Shown: positions 7,858-16,894 of the stretch, one piece after another
Position numbering within the stretch: the first letter of the stretch is position 1
Layout of the letters: the number at the start of each line of letters is the position of its first letter
NCBI RefSeq assembly: GCF_052044135.1
Contig: NZ_JBQDYF010000003.1
Location: 206,303-270,302, forward strand
Direction of reading: 5' to 3'
From: Salinisphaera sp052044135
GTDB lineage: Bacteria; Pseudomonadota; Gammaproteobacteria; Nevskiales; Salinisphaeraceae
DNA length: 64,000 bases
Position numbers and translations under genes: made by a program
Notes under the pieces: generated by a model
The model's database searches: none
Seen by the model: only the letters and a program-made list of their open reading frames with translations
Told to the model about the DNA's origin: nothing

Positions 7858-10293
7858 ATGTTGAATCTCGCCGAATACCGTCCGTATCCGGACCGCTTGG
7901 CCGACTGGCTGCCCTGGGTGGGGCTGGTAGCCCCCGGCGTGGTGCTCAACAAGGACGGCTCCTTCCAGCGCAGCGTGCGCTTCCGAGGGCCCGACCTGGA
8001 CAGCGCGACCCGCGGCGAACTGGTCGCCACGACCGCCCGGCTGAACAATGCGCTGCGCCGCTTCGGCTCGGGCTGGGCGCTGTTCGTCGAGGCCGAGCGC
8101 CGGGCGACCTCCGATTACCCGCGTTCGACCTTCCCGGAGCCGCTGTCGTGGCTGGTCGACGAGGAACGCCGGGCGGCGTTCGAGGACGCCGGCAGCCACT
8201 TCGAGAGCGTCTATCACCTGACACTGGTGTATCTGCCGGCCGAGGAATCGCGGGCGCGGGCGGGGCGGCTGCTCTACGAGAACGCGCCCGCCGGCGCCGT
8301 CGACTGGCGTGAACGACTGAACGCGTTCACGGCGGAGACCGATCGGGTGTTCGATTTGCTCGACGGCGTGATGCCGGAGCTCGCCTGGCTCGATGACACC
8401 GAGACGTTGAGTTACCTGCACGACACCATCTCGACGCGACGCTATCGCATCGAGGTGCCGCAAGTGCCGTGCTATCTGGATGCCTTGCTGGTCGATACGC
8501 CGCTGGTCGGCGGTCTGGCGCCGCTGCTCGGCGATCAGCATCTGCGGGTGGTGACGGTGCGGGGTTTCCCGACCGCGACCTGGCCGGGGATCCTCGATGA
8601 CCTCAACCGGCTGGGCTTCGCCTACCGCTGGTCCACGCGCTTTCTGTGCATGGACAAGGCGGAGGCCGAGCGGGCGCTGGGACGGCTGCGCCGGCAGTGG
8701 TTCGCCAAGCGCAAGAACATCGTGGCGCTGTTGCGCGAGACGATCTTCCAACAGGAAGCGCCGCTGCTCGACACCGATGCCGGCAACAAGGCGGCCGACG
8801 CCGACGCGGCGATGCAGGAACTGGGCAGCGACCAGGTGGCCTACGGTTACGTCACGGCCACGGTGACCGTGCTGGACGCGGATGCCGCGCTGGCCGACGA
8901 GAAGCAGCGACTGGTGGAGCGGGCCATCCAGGGCCGCGGTTTCGTGACCATGCCCGAGCGGCTCAACGCCGTGGAGGCGTGGTTGTCCTCGATCCCGGGC
9001 AACGCCTACGCCAACGTGCGTCAGCCGATCGTCTCCACGTTGAATCTCGCGCACCTGATGCCGGTGTCGGCGGTGTGGGCGGGGCAGGCGCGCAATGCGC
9101 ATCTGGAGGGTCCGCCGTTGATCGTCACCCGGACCGACGGCGCCACGCCGTTCCGGCTGGTGACGCACATCGGCGATGTCGGCCACACCCTGGTGGTGGG
9201 CCCTACCGGCATGGGCAAGTCGGTGCTGCTGGCCACGCTGGCCATGCAGTTTCGTCGCTACCCGGGTGCGCGCATCGTCGCCTTCGACATGGGGCGTTCG
9301 ATGCGCGCCACCATCCTGGGGCTCGGCGGCGAGCACTATGACCTGGGCGCCGACGAGACGATCGCGTTTCAGCCGCTTGCGCACATCGACCGGGAGCGCT
9401 ATCGCGCCTGGGCGAGCGAATGGGTCGAAGGGCGGCTGGCACAGGAAGGCGTCAGCGTCGGACCGGACGAAAAGTCGTCGATCTGGTCGGCGCTGGGCAG
9501 TCTGGCCGGCGCACCGGTGGAGCAGCGCACCTTGACCGGGTTGTCGGTATTACTGCAGTCCAACACGTTGCGTCAGGCGCTCGCGCCCTATGTATTGGGC
9601 GGGGCGCACGGCGCACTGCTGGATGCCGATCACGACCGCTTGGGCACGGCCGACGTGCAGGGCTTCGAGATGGAAACCCTGATGGCCAGCCGGGCCGCCA
9701 CGATGGCGGTGCTGCACTACCTGTTCGCCCGCTTCGAGGAGCGCTTCGACGGTTCGCCCACGCTGCTGATCCTCGACGAGTCCTGGCTGTTCCTGGACGA
9801 TCCGGTCTTCGCCGCACGTATCCGTCAGTGGCTCAAGACGCTGCGCAAGAAGAACGTCAGCGTGATCTTCGCCACCCAGTCGCTGGCCGACGTGAAGGAT
9901 TCGAGCATCGCGCCGGCGATCGTCGAGAGCTGCGCCAGTCGCATCTTTCTGCCCAACCCGCAGGCGACCGAGCCACAGATCCGCACGATCTACGAAGGCT
10001 TCGGACTCAACGACCGGCAGATCGAGATCGTCGCCACCGCCGAGCCCAAGCGCGACTACTACTACCAGTCGCGGCTGGGCAACCGACTGTTCGACCTGGA
10101 CCTGGGGCCGGTGGCGCTGGCCTTCGCCGGCGCGTCGACGCCGCAGGACCAGCGCGACATCGACCGGGTGTTGGCACAGGCCGGCGCCTCGGGCTTTGCC
10201 GATGCCTGGCTGCGCGAGCGTGGTCTCGACTGGGCGGCCGAACTGCTGGCTTCGGCCGATGCCGGGCAGGTCCCACAGGAGGTCGTGTCATGA
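7858..10293 (+). CDS. trbE: Conjugal transfer ATPase TrbE (VirB4 family)
   Basis: The product has 811 residues from the ATG at 7858 (MLNLAEYRPYPDRLADWLPW). It is the large ATPase of the type IV secretion channel. The N-terminal CagE/TrbE domain is followed by the NTPase domain with Walker A GPTGMGKS near residue 448 and Walker B LLILDESWLFLDD near 636. The later ATQSLADVKDS segment is also typical of the family. It begins 10 bp after trbD and overlaps trbJ by 4 bp. Confidence 0.95.
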   Translation: MLNLAEYRPYPDRLADWLPWVGLVAPGVVLNKDGSFQRSVRFRGPDLDSATRGELVATTARLNNALRRFGSGWALFVEAERRATSDYPRSTFPEPLSWLVDEERRAAFEDAGSHFESVYHLTLVYLPAEESRARAGRLLYENAPAGAVDWRERLNAFTAETDRVFDLLDGVMPELAWLDDTETLSYLHDTISTRRYRIEVPQVPCYLDALLVDTPLVGGLAPLLGDQHLRVVTVRGFPTATWPGILDDLNRLGFAYRWSTRFLCMDKAEAERALGRLRRQWFAKRKNIVALLRETIFQQEAPLLDTDAGNKAADADAAMQELGSDQVAYGYVTATVTVLDADAALADEKQRLVERAIQGRGFVTMPERLNAVEAWLSSIPGNAYANVRQPIVSTLNLAHLMPVSAVWAGQARNAHLEGPPLIVTRTDGATPFRLVTHIGDVGHTLVVGPTGMGKSVLLATLAMQFRRYPGARIVAFDMGRSMRATILGLGGEHYDLGADETIAFQPLAHIDRERYRAWASEWVEGRLAQEGVSVGPDEKSSIWSALGSLAGAPVEQRTLTGLSVLLQSNTLRQALAPYVLGGAHGALLDADHDRLGTADVQGFEMETLMASRAATMAVLHYLFARFEERFDGSPTLLILDESWLFLDDPVFAARIRQWLKTLRKKNVSVIFATQSLADVKDSSIAPAIVESCASRIFLPNPQATEPQIRTIYEGFGLNDRQIEIVATAEPKRDYYYQSRLGNRLFDLDLGPVALAFAGASTPQDQRDIDRVLAQAGASGFADAWLRERGLDWAAELLASADAGQVPQEVVS

Positions 10294-11030
10294 GTTTCCG
10301 TCTGTCGTCCCTCGCGCTGGTCGCCGTTCTGGCTGTCGGACTGCTCGGCAGCCCGAGCGCCTGGGCCATCTTCCCTGTCTTCGACGCCTCCAACTTCGTG
10401 CAGAACACGCTGACGGCGGCGCGGGCGCTGCAGCAGATCGACAATCAGATCACCCAACTGCAGAACCAGGCGCGGATGCTGATCAATCAGTCGCGCAATC
10501 TTGCGCGTCTGCCGTCCGATGTCGTCGATCGCTTGCGCGCCAACCTGGCGACCACCGCCCAGTTGATCGGCCAGGCGCAGGGTCTGGCCTACAACGTCCA
10601 GCGCATGAACAGCGAGTTCGCGCGCCTGTATCCGGACCAGTACGCCGCCACGGTCAGCGGCGACCGGATGGCCGAGGACGCGCAGCAACGCTGGCAGAAC
10701 ACGCTCGATGGCCTGCACACCGCGATGCAGGTGCAGGCCCAGGTCTCGCAGAACCTCGCCAGCGACGAAGGCGTGCTGAGCGATCTGGTGGGCAAGAGCC
10801 AGTCCGCGACCGGGGCGCTGCAGGCGATGCAGGCCACCAATCAGCTGCTCGCTCTGCGGGCCAAGCAGGCGATCCAGGCGCAGCAGTTGCAGTTGACCCA
10901 GGGACGGGCCGTCTCGCTGGAACTGGCCCGGCAGGCGGCCGCCGCCGAACGGGGTCGCACGATCACGCAGCGTTTCATGGGCAGCGGCACGCCGTACACG
11001 CCGCAGACCGTCGATTTCTACGGGCAGTGA
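10290..11030 (+). CDS. trbJ: P-type conjugal transfer protein TrbJ (VirB5-like)
   Basis: The product has 246 residues. A Sec signal peptide spans about residues 1-26 (cleavage after PSAWA). The mature part is helical and rich in Gln and Ala, with coiled-coil-like stretches such as ALQQIDNQITQLQNQARML, typical of the TrbJ/VirB5 minor pilus component. The start overlaps the trbE stop. No trbK gene follows; trbL begins 11 bp downstream. Confidence 0.92.
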   Translation: MSFRLSSLALVAVLAVGLLGSPSAWAIFPVFDASNFVQNTLTAARALQQIDNQITQLQNQARMLINQSRNLARLPSDVVDRLRANLATTAQLIGQAQGLAYNVQRMNSEFARLYPDQYAATVSGDRMAEDAQQRWQNTLDGLHTAMQVQAQVSQNLASDEGVLSDLVGKSQSATGALQAMQATNQLLALRAKQAIQAQQLQLTQGRAVSLELARQAAAAERGRTITQRFMGSGTPYTPQTVDFYGQ

Positions 11031-11041
11031 GGGAACGGGTC

Positions 11042-12277
11042 ATGAATGACGTCTCGGTCATCGACCGCTTCCTCAACGTGTTCTCGACCTACATCGACTC
11101 CGGCTTCGGTCTGCTGCACGGCGAGGTGGCGTTTTTGACCGCCACGCTGGTCGCCATCGACATGACCCTGGCCGGTCTCACCTGGGCGATGGCCCATGCC
11201 ACCGGGCAGGGCGAGGACGTGCTGGCCAAGCTGATCCGCAAGGTGCTCTACGTCGGCGCCTTCGCCTACATCCTCAACCACTTCAATTGGCTGGCCGGCA
11301 TCGTGTTCCGCTCGTTCGCCGGCTTGGGGTTGGAGGCCAGCGGCTCGACCTTGAGCCTGCACACCTTCCTGCAGCCGGGCCACCTGGCCAAGACCGGGAT
11401 CGATGCGGCCACGCCGCTGTTGCAGCAGATCAACCAGATGTCCGGCTTCCCGGAGGTGTTCTCCAACCTGACGCCGATCGTGGTGCTGTTCCTGGCCTGG
11501 CTGGTGGTCATCGTCAGTTTCTTCGTGCTGGCGGTGCAGCTGTTCATCACCCTGATCGAGTTCAAGCTGACCACGCTGGCCGGCTTCGTGCTGGTGCCGT
11601 TCGCGCTGTGGAACAAGACCAGCTTCCTGGCCGAGAAGGTGCTCGGCAACGTGGTGTCCTCGGGGGTGAAAGTGCTGGTGCTGGCGGTGATCGTCGGGAT
11701 CGGCACCGGCCTGTTCGGCCAGTTCCAGACCACCCCGGCCGAGCCGTCGCTCAACCATGCCCTGGTGATCATGCTGGCCTCGCTGGCGTTGTTGGCGCTG
11801 GGCATCTTCGGACCGGGCATCGCCACCGGATTGGTGTCCGGGGCGCCGCAACTGGGCGCCGGGGCCATGGCCGGCGCCACCCTGGGTGCCGCCGGCACCG
11901 CTGTCGCCGTGGGAGCCGCCGCCACGGGCGTCGGCAGTGCCGTGGCGGCCGGAACGCGCATGGCGCCGGCGGCCGTGCGAACCGGGGTGGGTGGTATGCG
12001 GTCGGCCGCCTCCATGGTATCGGGCCGGCGCTCCCCGGGAGCTGCCGCCGGTGCCGGGCCCGCTCGAAACACCGGCACGGCCGGCCGTGGGCCGGGCGCG
12101 GCAGCAACCGGCGGTGATAGCGCTCGAGGCCACGCCGCGTCGCAGCCGGACTGGGCCAAACGTCTGCATCGTCGCCAGCAGATCAGTCATGCCGCTTCCA
12201 CGGCCGCGCATACCTTGCGTAGTGGCGATGGTGGTGGCGCGGGCTCCGGTCCGAGCCTGCGCGATGACGAATCCTGA
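11042..12277 (+). CDS. trbL: P-type conjugal transfer protein TrbL (VirB6-like)
   Basis: The product has 411 residues. It is a polytopic inner-membrane channel protein with about six hydrophobic segments between residues 30 and 275. An Ala/Gly-rich segment and then a basic, low-complexity C-terminal tail follow (about 290-411), which is usual for TrbL. The ATG at 11042 is the start of the family-like N-terminus MNDVSVIDRFLNVFSTYIDS. The downstream gene trbF is preceded by a consensus AGGAGG ribosome site at 12279-12284. Confidence 0.92.
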   Translation: MNDVSVIDRFLNVFSTYIDSGFGLLHGEVAFLTATLVAIDMTLAGLTWAMAHATGQGEDVLAKLIRKVLYVGAFAYILNHFNWLAGIVFRSFAGLGLEASGSTLSLHTFLQPGHLAKTGIDAATPLLQQINQMSGFPEVFSNLTPIVVLFLAWLVVIVSFFVLAVQLFITLIEFKLTTLAGFVLVPFALWNKTSFLAEKVLGNVVSSGVKVLVLAVIVGIGTGLFGQFQTTPAEPSLNHALVIMLASLALLALGIFGPGIATGLVSGAPQLGAGAMAGATLGAAGTAVAVGAAATGVGSAVAAGTRMAPAAVRTGVGGMRSAASMVSGRRSPGAAAGAGPARNTGTAGRGPGAAATGGDSARGHAASQPDWAKRLHRRQQISHAASTAAHTLRSGDGGGAGSGPSLRDDES

Positions 12278-12289
12278 GGAGGAAAGGTC

Positions 12290-12994
12290 ATGCGATTCCG
12301 ACGCGCCCGTGTGCGCTACGCCGATACCCCGCAGCCGGTCACGCCGTATCAGGCCGCGGCGCAGGTCTGGGACGAGCGCATCGGCTCGGCACGGGTCCAG
12401 GCCAGGAACTGGCGGCTGATGGCCTTCGGCTGTCTGGCACTGGCCGTGGCGATGGCCGGCGGGCTGATCTGGCGCTCGGCACAGTCCAGCGTCACGCCCT
12501 ATGTGGTGGAGGTGGACAGGCTGGGGCAGGTCCGCGCCGTCGGCAAGGCGGTGACGCCCTACCGACCCACCGATGCCGAGATCGCCTATTACCTAGGGCG
12601 CTTCATCAACGAGGTGCGCTCGCTGCCCATCGATCCGGTGGTGGTCCGCCAGAACTGGCTGACGGCCTACCACTACACCACCGATCAGGGCGCGGCGGTG
12701 CTCGATGCCTACGCCCGCACCCACGATCCGTTCGCACAGGTCGGCAAGACCTCGGTGACGGTCCAGATCACCAGCATCGTGCGCGCCAGTCCGTCCTCGT
12801 TCGATGTGCGCTGGATCGAACACCACTTCGCCCACGGCGCGGCCACCGGTACCGAGCGGTGGACGGCGGTGGTGTCGATCGTGCTGCAGCCGCCGCATAC
12901 CGAACGGCGGCTGCGCGAGAACCCGCTCGGGATCTACGTCAACGGCCTGTCCTGGAGCCGTGATCTCGACCTGTCCAAGGGAGCCAAGCCATGA
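12290..12994 (+). CDS. trbF: Conjugal transfer protein TrbF (VirB8-like)
   Basis: The product has 234 residues. A cytoplasmic N-terminus, one membrane segment (about residues 40-62, FGCLALAVAMAGGLIW) and a periplasmic NTF2-like domain give the VirB8/TrbF layout. VirB8 proteins nucleate assembly of the type IV channel core. It has a strong AGGAGG ribosome site and overlaps trbG by 4 bp. Confidence 0.93.
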   Translation: MRFRRARVRYADTPQPVTPYQAAAQVWDERIGSARVQARNWRLMAFGCLALAVAMAGGLIWRSAQSSVTPYVVEVDRLGQVRAVGKAVTPYRPTDAEIAYYLGRFINEVRSLPIDPVVVRQNWLTAYHYTTDQGAAVLDAYARTHDPFAQVGKTSVTVQITSIVRASPSSFDVRWIEHHFAHGAATGTERWTAVVSIVLQPPHTERRLRENPLGIYVNGLSWSRDLDLSKGAKP

Positions 12995-13986
12995 ACCGCA
13001 TTCTGCGTCGTTCTCTCGGTATCTGGATATGCGCCGTACTTGCCGGCTGCGCCACGACGGGCAAGCCGCCGCCGGCGATTTCGCTCGACGCGCCCGTCGA
13101 GGCCACGCCGCTGCCCACGCCGCCCAAGCCGATCAAGGTCGTGCAGGTGCCGAAGGTGTTACCGATGCCGGGGCAGTTGAAACCCTTGCCCAAGGCGCAG
13201 TCTTCGAAACCGCCGTCCGCGAAAGATGTGAAGGCCGAGGTGGCGCGGGCCAACCGGCAGGCGAAGGTGGTGCCGTCTCGCGAGGGCTACATCAACGCCA
13301 TCCAGGTCTGGCCGTTCAGCGACGGCGCGCTGTATCAGGTCTATACCGCGCCGGGCCGGGTCACCGTCATTTCGCTGCAGCCCGGCGAGACGCTGGTCAA
13401 GGTCGCCGCCGGCGACACCGCACGATGGATCGTGGGGAATACCTCCAGCGGCAGCGGGGCGGATAAGCGCGTCGAGGTGATGGTCAAGCCCGTGCGTACC
13501 GGGCTCAGCAACAACCTGGTCATCACCACTGATCGCCGTACCTATCTGCTGGAACTGACCTCGACCCCGAAGACCTGGATGGCGTCGGTGTCCTGGAGCT
13601 ATCCGAAAGACCAGTTGTTCGCGCTGCAGCATCAGGCCCAGGCGGCGCGGACGGCCGCGCCGGTGGCGACCGGGTTGTCGCTGGCGAACCTTCACTTCCG
13701 CTATGCGATCAGTGGTGACCATCCGCCATGGCGGCCGCTGCGGGCCTTCGACGACGGCAAGAAGGTCTATATCCAGTTCCCGGCGGGCATCGCCCAGGGG
13801 GATCTGCCGCCGCTGTTCGTCATCGGCCCCAAGGGTGACGGCCAACTGGTGAATTACCGCTTCCATGCGCCGTACGACATCGTGGACCGGCTGTTCGGGG
13901 CCGCGGAGCTGCGGCTGGGCGGGGCCAAGGGGCAGGTGGTGCGCATCGAGCGCACGGACGGCGCGGCGAAGAGGCCCGGGTCATGA
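12991..13986 (+). CDS. trbG: P-type conjugal transfer protein TrbG (VirB9-like lipoprotein)
   Basis: The product has 331 residues. The N-terminus is a lipoprotein signal with LAGC near residue 19. A Pro/Lys-rich linker follows, then the two beta-rich VirB9 domains (for example IQVWPFSDGALYQVYTAPG and the C-terminal NYRFHAPYDIVDRLFGAAEL). TrbG forms the outer-membrane core ring with TrbI. It overlaps trbF and trbI by 4 bp each. Confidence 0.93.
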   Translation: MNRILRRSLGIWICAVLAGCATTGKPPPAISLDAPVEATPLPTPPKPIKVVQVPKVLPMPGQLKPLPKAQSSKPPSAKDVKAEVARANRQAKVVPSREGYINAIQVWPFSDGALYQVYTAPGRVTVISLQPGETLVKVAAGDTARWIVGNTSSGSGADKRVEVMVKPVRTGLSNNLVITTDRRTYLLELTSTPKTWMASVSWSYPKDQLFALQHQAQAARTAAPVATGLSLANLHFRYAISGDHPPWRPLRAFDDGKKVYIQFPAGIAQGDLPPLFVIGPKGDGQLVNYRFHAPYDIVDRLFGAAELRLGGAKGQVVRIERTDGAAKRPGS

Positions 13987-15266
13987 GCCACGACACCACG
14001 CCCGACTCGCCGGCACCGGAGCCGGCCCCCAAGGTCGCGCCGGAGCGGGTGGCGCTGCGTGCCAAGCCGCAACCGGTCACGCGCCTGAACCGGCGGACCC
14101 TGATGATCCTGGCCGCCGGTCTGGCCGTGGCCCTTCTGGGTGCGACGATGTGGTCACTGCGTACGCCCCACTACCTCAAGGCGGGGAAGGGCAAGGAGCT
14201 CTACCACGTCGATCACGTGCACACGACCGAGGACCTCGACCAGCTGCCCGCCTCCTATGCGGACTTGCCCGCTCACTCGACCCAGCCCGTGCCCAAGCTC
14301 GGTCCGCCGCTGCCCGGTGATCTGGGACCGGCGATCGTCAAGTCGAAGCCGCCGGTGGTGGCCCGATATGGGGCGACTGGCGGGGTAGAGTCGAATAACG
14401 GGCGCACGCCAGCCGAGACGGCGGCGTCTTCGCCGTTGTTCTTTCGCTCCAGTAACCCGCATGGCGCGGAGGGCGCATCGGCGATGCCTGCTGCCGCGGC
14501 GGCGCCAACGGTGCCCGCCGGCTACGACCCGTTCGCGGCCGGTGCGGCGCCGACGCCGCCCAGACCGACGGATCCGACGGTGGTGCAAAACCAGCAAGCC
14601 CAGAAAGCGGCTTTCCAGAAAGGCGGGTCGGCACAAACCCGTAATTCCGGCACGCTGCAACCTCCGGCTTCACCGTACGAGGTGATGGCCGGGACCGTGA
14701 TCTCCGCGGCCTTGGTCACGGGCATCAAGTCCGACCTGCCGGGCGATGTGATCGCCACCGTCACCGAGCCGGTCTATGACACCGCCACCGGCACGTACCT
14801 GCTGATCCCGCAGGGCTCGCGCATCCTCGGCAAGTACAACAGCCAGGTCAGCTACGGGCAGAGCCGGGTGCAGGTGGTCTGGAACCGCATCATCCTGCCC
14901 GATACTTCCTCATTGACGCTCGACAACCTGGCCGGGACCGACCCGGCCGGCTATGCGGGCCTCGAGGATGGCGTCGACTGGCACTGGAAGCGCCTGGTCG
15001 CCGGTGCGGCGATGACCACGCTGCTGGGCGTGGGGGCCGAGCTGGCTGCGCCCCAGAACCAGGACGGCAACCACGTCATCATCGCCGGGCGCAATAGCCT
15101 GCAGGACAGTGTGAATCAGGCTGGACAGGAGATGACCCGCCGCAACCTCAACATCCAGCCCACGCTGACCGAGCGCCCGGGCCTGCCGGTGCGCATCATC
15201 GTCGACCGGGACCTGGTGCTGCGCCCCTACCAGCCGTTGTTCGTCAACGCAGGAAGCCCACCATGA
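13983..15266 (+). CDS. trbI: Conjugal transfer protein TrbI (VirB10-like)
   Basis: The product has 427 residues. A single membrane segment (about residues 40-58) is followed by a Pro/Ala-rich periplasmic stretch and the C-terminal VirB10 beta-barrel domain (YEVMAGTVISAALVTGIKSD, then YLLIPQGSRILGKYNSQVSY). It spans the envelope and completes the core complex with TrbF and TrbG. It is the last canonical trb gene, and its stop overlaps the DUF2274 gene by 4 bp. Confidence 0.95.
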   Translation: MSHDTTPDSPAPEPAPKVAPERVALRAKPQPVTRLNRRTLMILAAGLAVALLGATMWSLRTPHYLKAGKGKELYHVDHVHTTEDLDQLPASYADLPAHSTQPVPKLGPPLPGDLGPAIVKSKPPVVARYGATGGVESNNGRTPAETAASSPLFFRSSNPHGAEGASAMPAAAAAPTVPAGYDPFAAGAAPTPPRPTDPTVVQNQQAQKAAFQKGGSAQTRNSGTLQPPASPYEVMAGTVISAALVTGIKSDLPGDVIATVTEPVYDTATGTYLLIPQGSRILGKYNSQVSYGQSRVQVVWNRIILPDTSSLTLDNLAGTDPAGYAGLEDGVDWHWKRLVAGAAMTTLLGVGAELAAPQNQDGNHVIIAGRNSLQDSVNQAGQEMTRRNLNIQPTLTERPGLPVRIIVDRDLVLRPYQPLFVNAGSPP

Positions 15267-15499
15267 CTACCACCCGCAAGCTGCGGCTGGGGCCGCTGCC
15301 CCGGACCGAAACGGTCAAACTGACCTTCACCTGCCCGGCCAACCTGAAGGCCGACCTCGAGCGCTACGCCGCCCTGCATGCCGAGACCTACGGCGAGCCG
15401 ATGGATGCGGTGACGCTGATCCCGCACATGCTGGAGGCGTTCATGGCGCGGGATCGGGGGTTTCGGCGGGTGAGCAACTCGTCGATCACGAAGACCTGA
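15263..15499 (+). CDS. DUF2274 protein ending the trb operon
   Basis: The product has 78 residues (MTTTRKLRLGPLPRTETVKL...). Small proteins of this type follow trbI in many Tn4371-like elements and belong to DUF2274. The KLTFTCPANLKADLERYAAL stretch resembles a strand plus helix of a ribbon-helix-helix fold, so DNA binding is possible but unproven. It shares the ATGA overlap of its neighbours and is the last gene of the transfer operon. Confidence 0.75.
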   Translation: MTTTRKLRLGPLPRTETVKLTFTCPANLKADLERYAALHAETYGEPMDAVTLIPHMLEAFMARDRGFRRVSNSSITKT

Positions 15500-15736
15500 A
15501 TCCGACACCGCTGACGTGATCCACCGCACTTCCTCGATTCTCTACGCGGGGGCGCCGCAGCAGCGGAGAGCTATCAGCCTTCTCGCATACTCCTGCGCCG
15601 GCGCTCGACGGGTGCGGACCGAAGTGGCGCCCCTCTTAAAGTTCACCTTCTCACCACCTCAACAAGTGTGAGACAATATGCTTAGTCCAATTTCTGTTTG
15701 TAAAAATACCTTATAAATCATTGTGTTGGAGTTTAT
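15500..15736 (+). promoter_or_regulatory. AT-rich region upstream of the ietA-like gene
   Basis: This 237 bp gap separates the trb operon from the cargo block. Its last 75 bp are much richer in A and T than the surroundings and include TATAAA at 15712-15717, a possible -10 element, with no convincing -35 match. GGAG at 15728-15731 sits 5 bp before the ATG at 15737. The change in base composition marks the start of the acquired cargo. Confidence 0.4.
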
Positions 15737-16894
15737 ATGGGCGAATTGACTGGTTTGAAGGCTGATTTAGCCCAGATTGTCAGGCTGGCGTTGGCCGAGC
15801 AGACGGAGGATGTGCGCCTGTTCGCTGCGCGCTTAGTCAGGAAGTACAGGGGAATAGAACCGGAGTTGGCTGAACAGGTGGATTTGTTCTTGCGGGCGAA
15901 GCCGCGTCGGGCGGGGGCGCCGTTGCGCAAGTCGACCTCGCCGTCGCCGTCGGAGCAGGTGCTTCCGGTGGATGATGAGTCGCGTCTGTCGTTGCTGAAG
16001 GCCTTCAAGGATTCGCCGGATCGAGAAGCGCCGCTGCTATCGGCCGAATTGGAGGACTCTCTCGGACAATTGATCCAGGAGCGTAAGCAGGCAGCGCGTC
16101 TCAGCGCGCTGGGCTTGACTCCGACGCGCTCTGCCATCTTCGTCGGTCAGCCGGGTGTGGGCAAGACGCTGACAGCTCGTTGGTTGGCCGCTCAACTTGG
16201 CTTGCCGTTGTACGTGCTCGATCTGACGGCCGTAATGAGTAGCTTATTGGGACGCAGTGGTAGCAATTTGCGTGCGGCGCTGGATTTCGCCAAGCGCGCC
16301 CCCTGTGTGCTGTTGCTGGATGAGATCGATGCGATCGCCAAGCGGCGCAGCGACGACGCTGACATTGGCGAACTCAAGAGGCTGGTGACCGTAATTTTGC
16401 AGGAGGTCGATGAGTGGCCTGGCACCGGACTGCTCCTGGCTGCCACCAATCACCCAGAACTGATCGATCCAGCACTATGGCGACGATTCGATCTGGTCGT
16501 GGAATTCAAGGTGCCAGACGCGGCGGCAGTCAAGGAAGCCATCAAGCGATTTCTGGGACCGGACTTTGCACTGTTCGGTCGCTGGATCGAGATTTTGGCC
16601 TTCGCATTTCGTGGCCAGTCTTTCAGCGATATCGAGCGCGAGATTCAGCGCTTCCGACGCGCTGTGGCGTTGGGGACAACACCGGATGCCGACTTGATCG
16701 AAGAGTTTATCAAGGCACGCGCCCTATCGTTGGATCGGCAGGGCCGCATCGACATGGCAGTGTTGCTGGCAAAAAAGACGCGCTTGTCTCAGCACAATAT
16801 CTCTGACATCACCGGAGTAAGCCGGGACACCATTCGCAAATACACAACTGACGGACCGACCGTCGTCCCCAAAAAGCGGAGACGTGAAGCATGA
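15737..16894 (+). CDS. ietA: AAA+ ATPase of an IetAS-type pair
   Basis: The product has 385 residues. The AAA+ core has Walker A GQPGVGKT at 137-144, Walker B VLLLDE at 191-196, sensor-1 Asn near 238 and an arginine-finger region WRRFD at 248-252. A short helix-turn-helix-like segment at the C-terminus (HNISDITGVSRDTIRKYT, about 353-370) is followed by a basic tail. It overlaps the next gene, a subtilisin-like protease, by 4 bp. This ATPase plus S8 protease pair matches ietA/ietS, described as a plasmid stability (antitoxin/toxin) pair on an Agrobacterium Ti plasmid and later listed among phage-defence systems. Here IetA would restrain or guide the protease. Confidence 0.8.
   Translation: MGELTGLKADLAQIVRLALAEQTEDVRLFAARLVRKYRGIEPELAEQVDLFLRAKPRRAGAPLRKSTSPSPSEQVLPVDDESRLSLLKAFKDSPDREAPLLSAELEDSLGQLIQERKQAARLSALGLTPTRSAIFVGQPGVGKTLTARWLAAQLGLPLYVLDLTAVMSSLLGRSGSNLRAALDFAKRAPCVLLLDEIDAIAKRRSDDADIGELKRLVTVILQEVDEWPGTGLLLAATNHPELIDPALWRRFDLVVEFKVPDAAAVKEAIKRFLGPDFALFGRWIEILAFAFRGQSFSDIEREIQRFRRAVALGTTPDADLIEEFIKARALSLDRQGRIDMAVLLAKKTRLSQHNISDITGVSRDTIRKYTTDGPTVVPKKRRREA

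Noticed and set aside
15500..15736. Possible CRISPR or tandem repeat in the AT-rich gap
   Set aside because: No repeated unit was found; the segment only differs in base composition.
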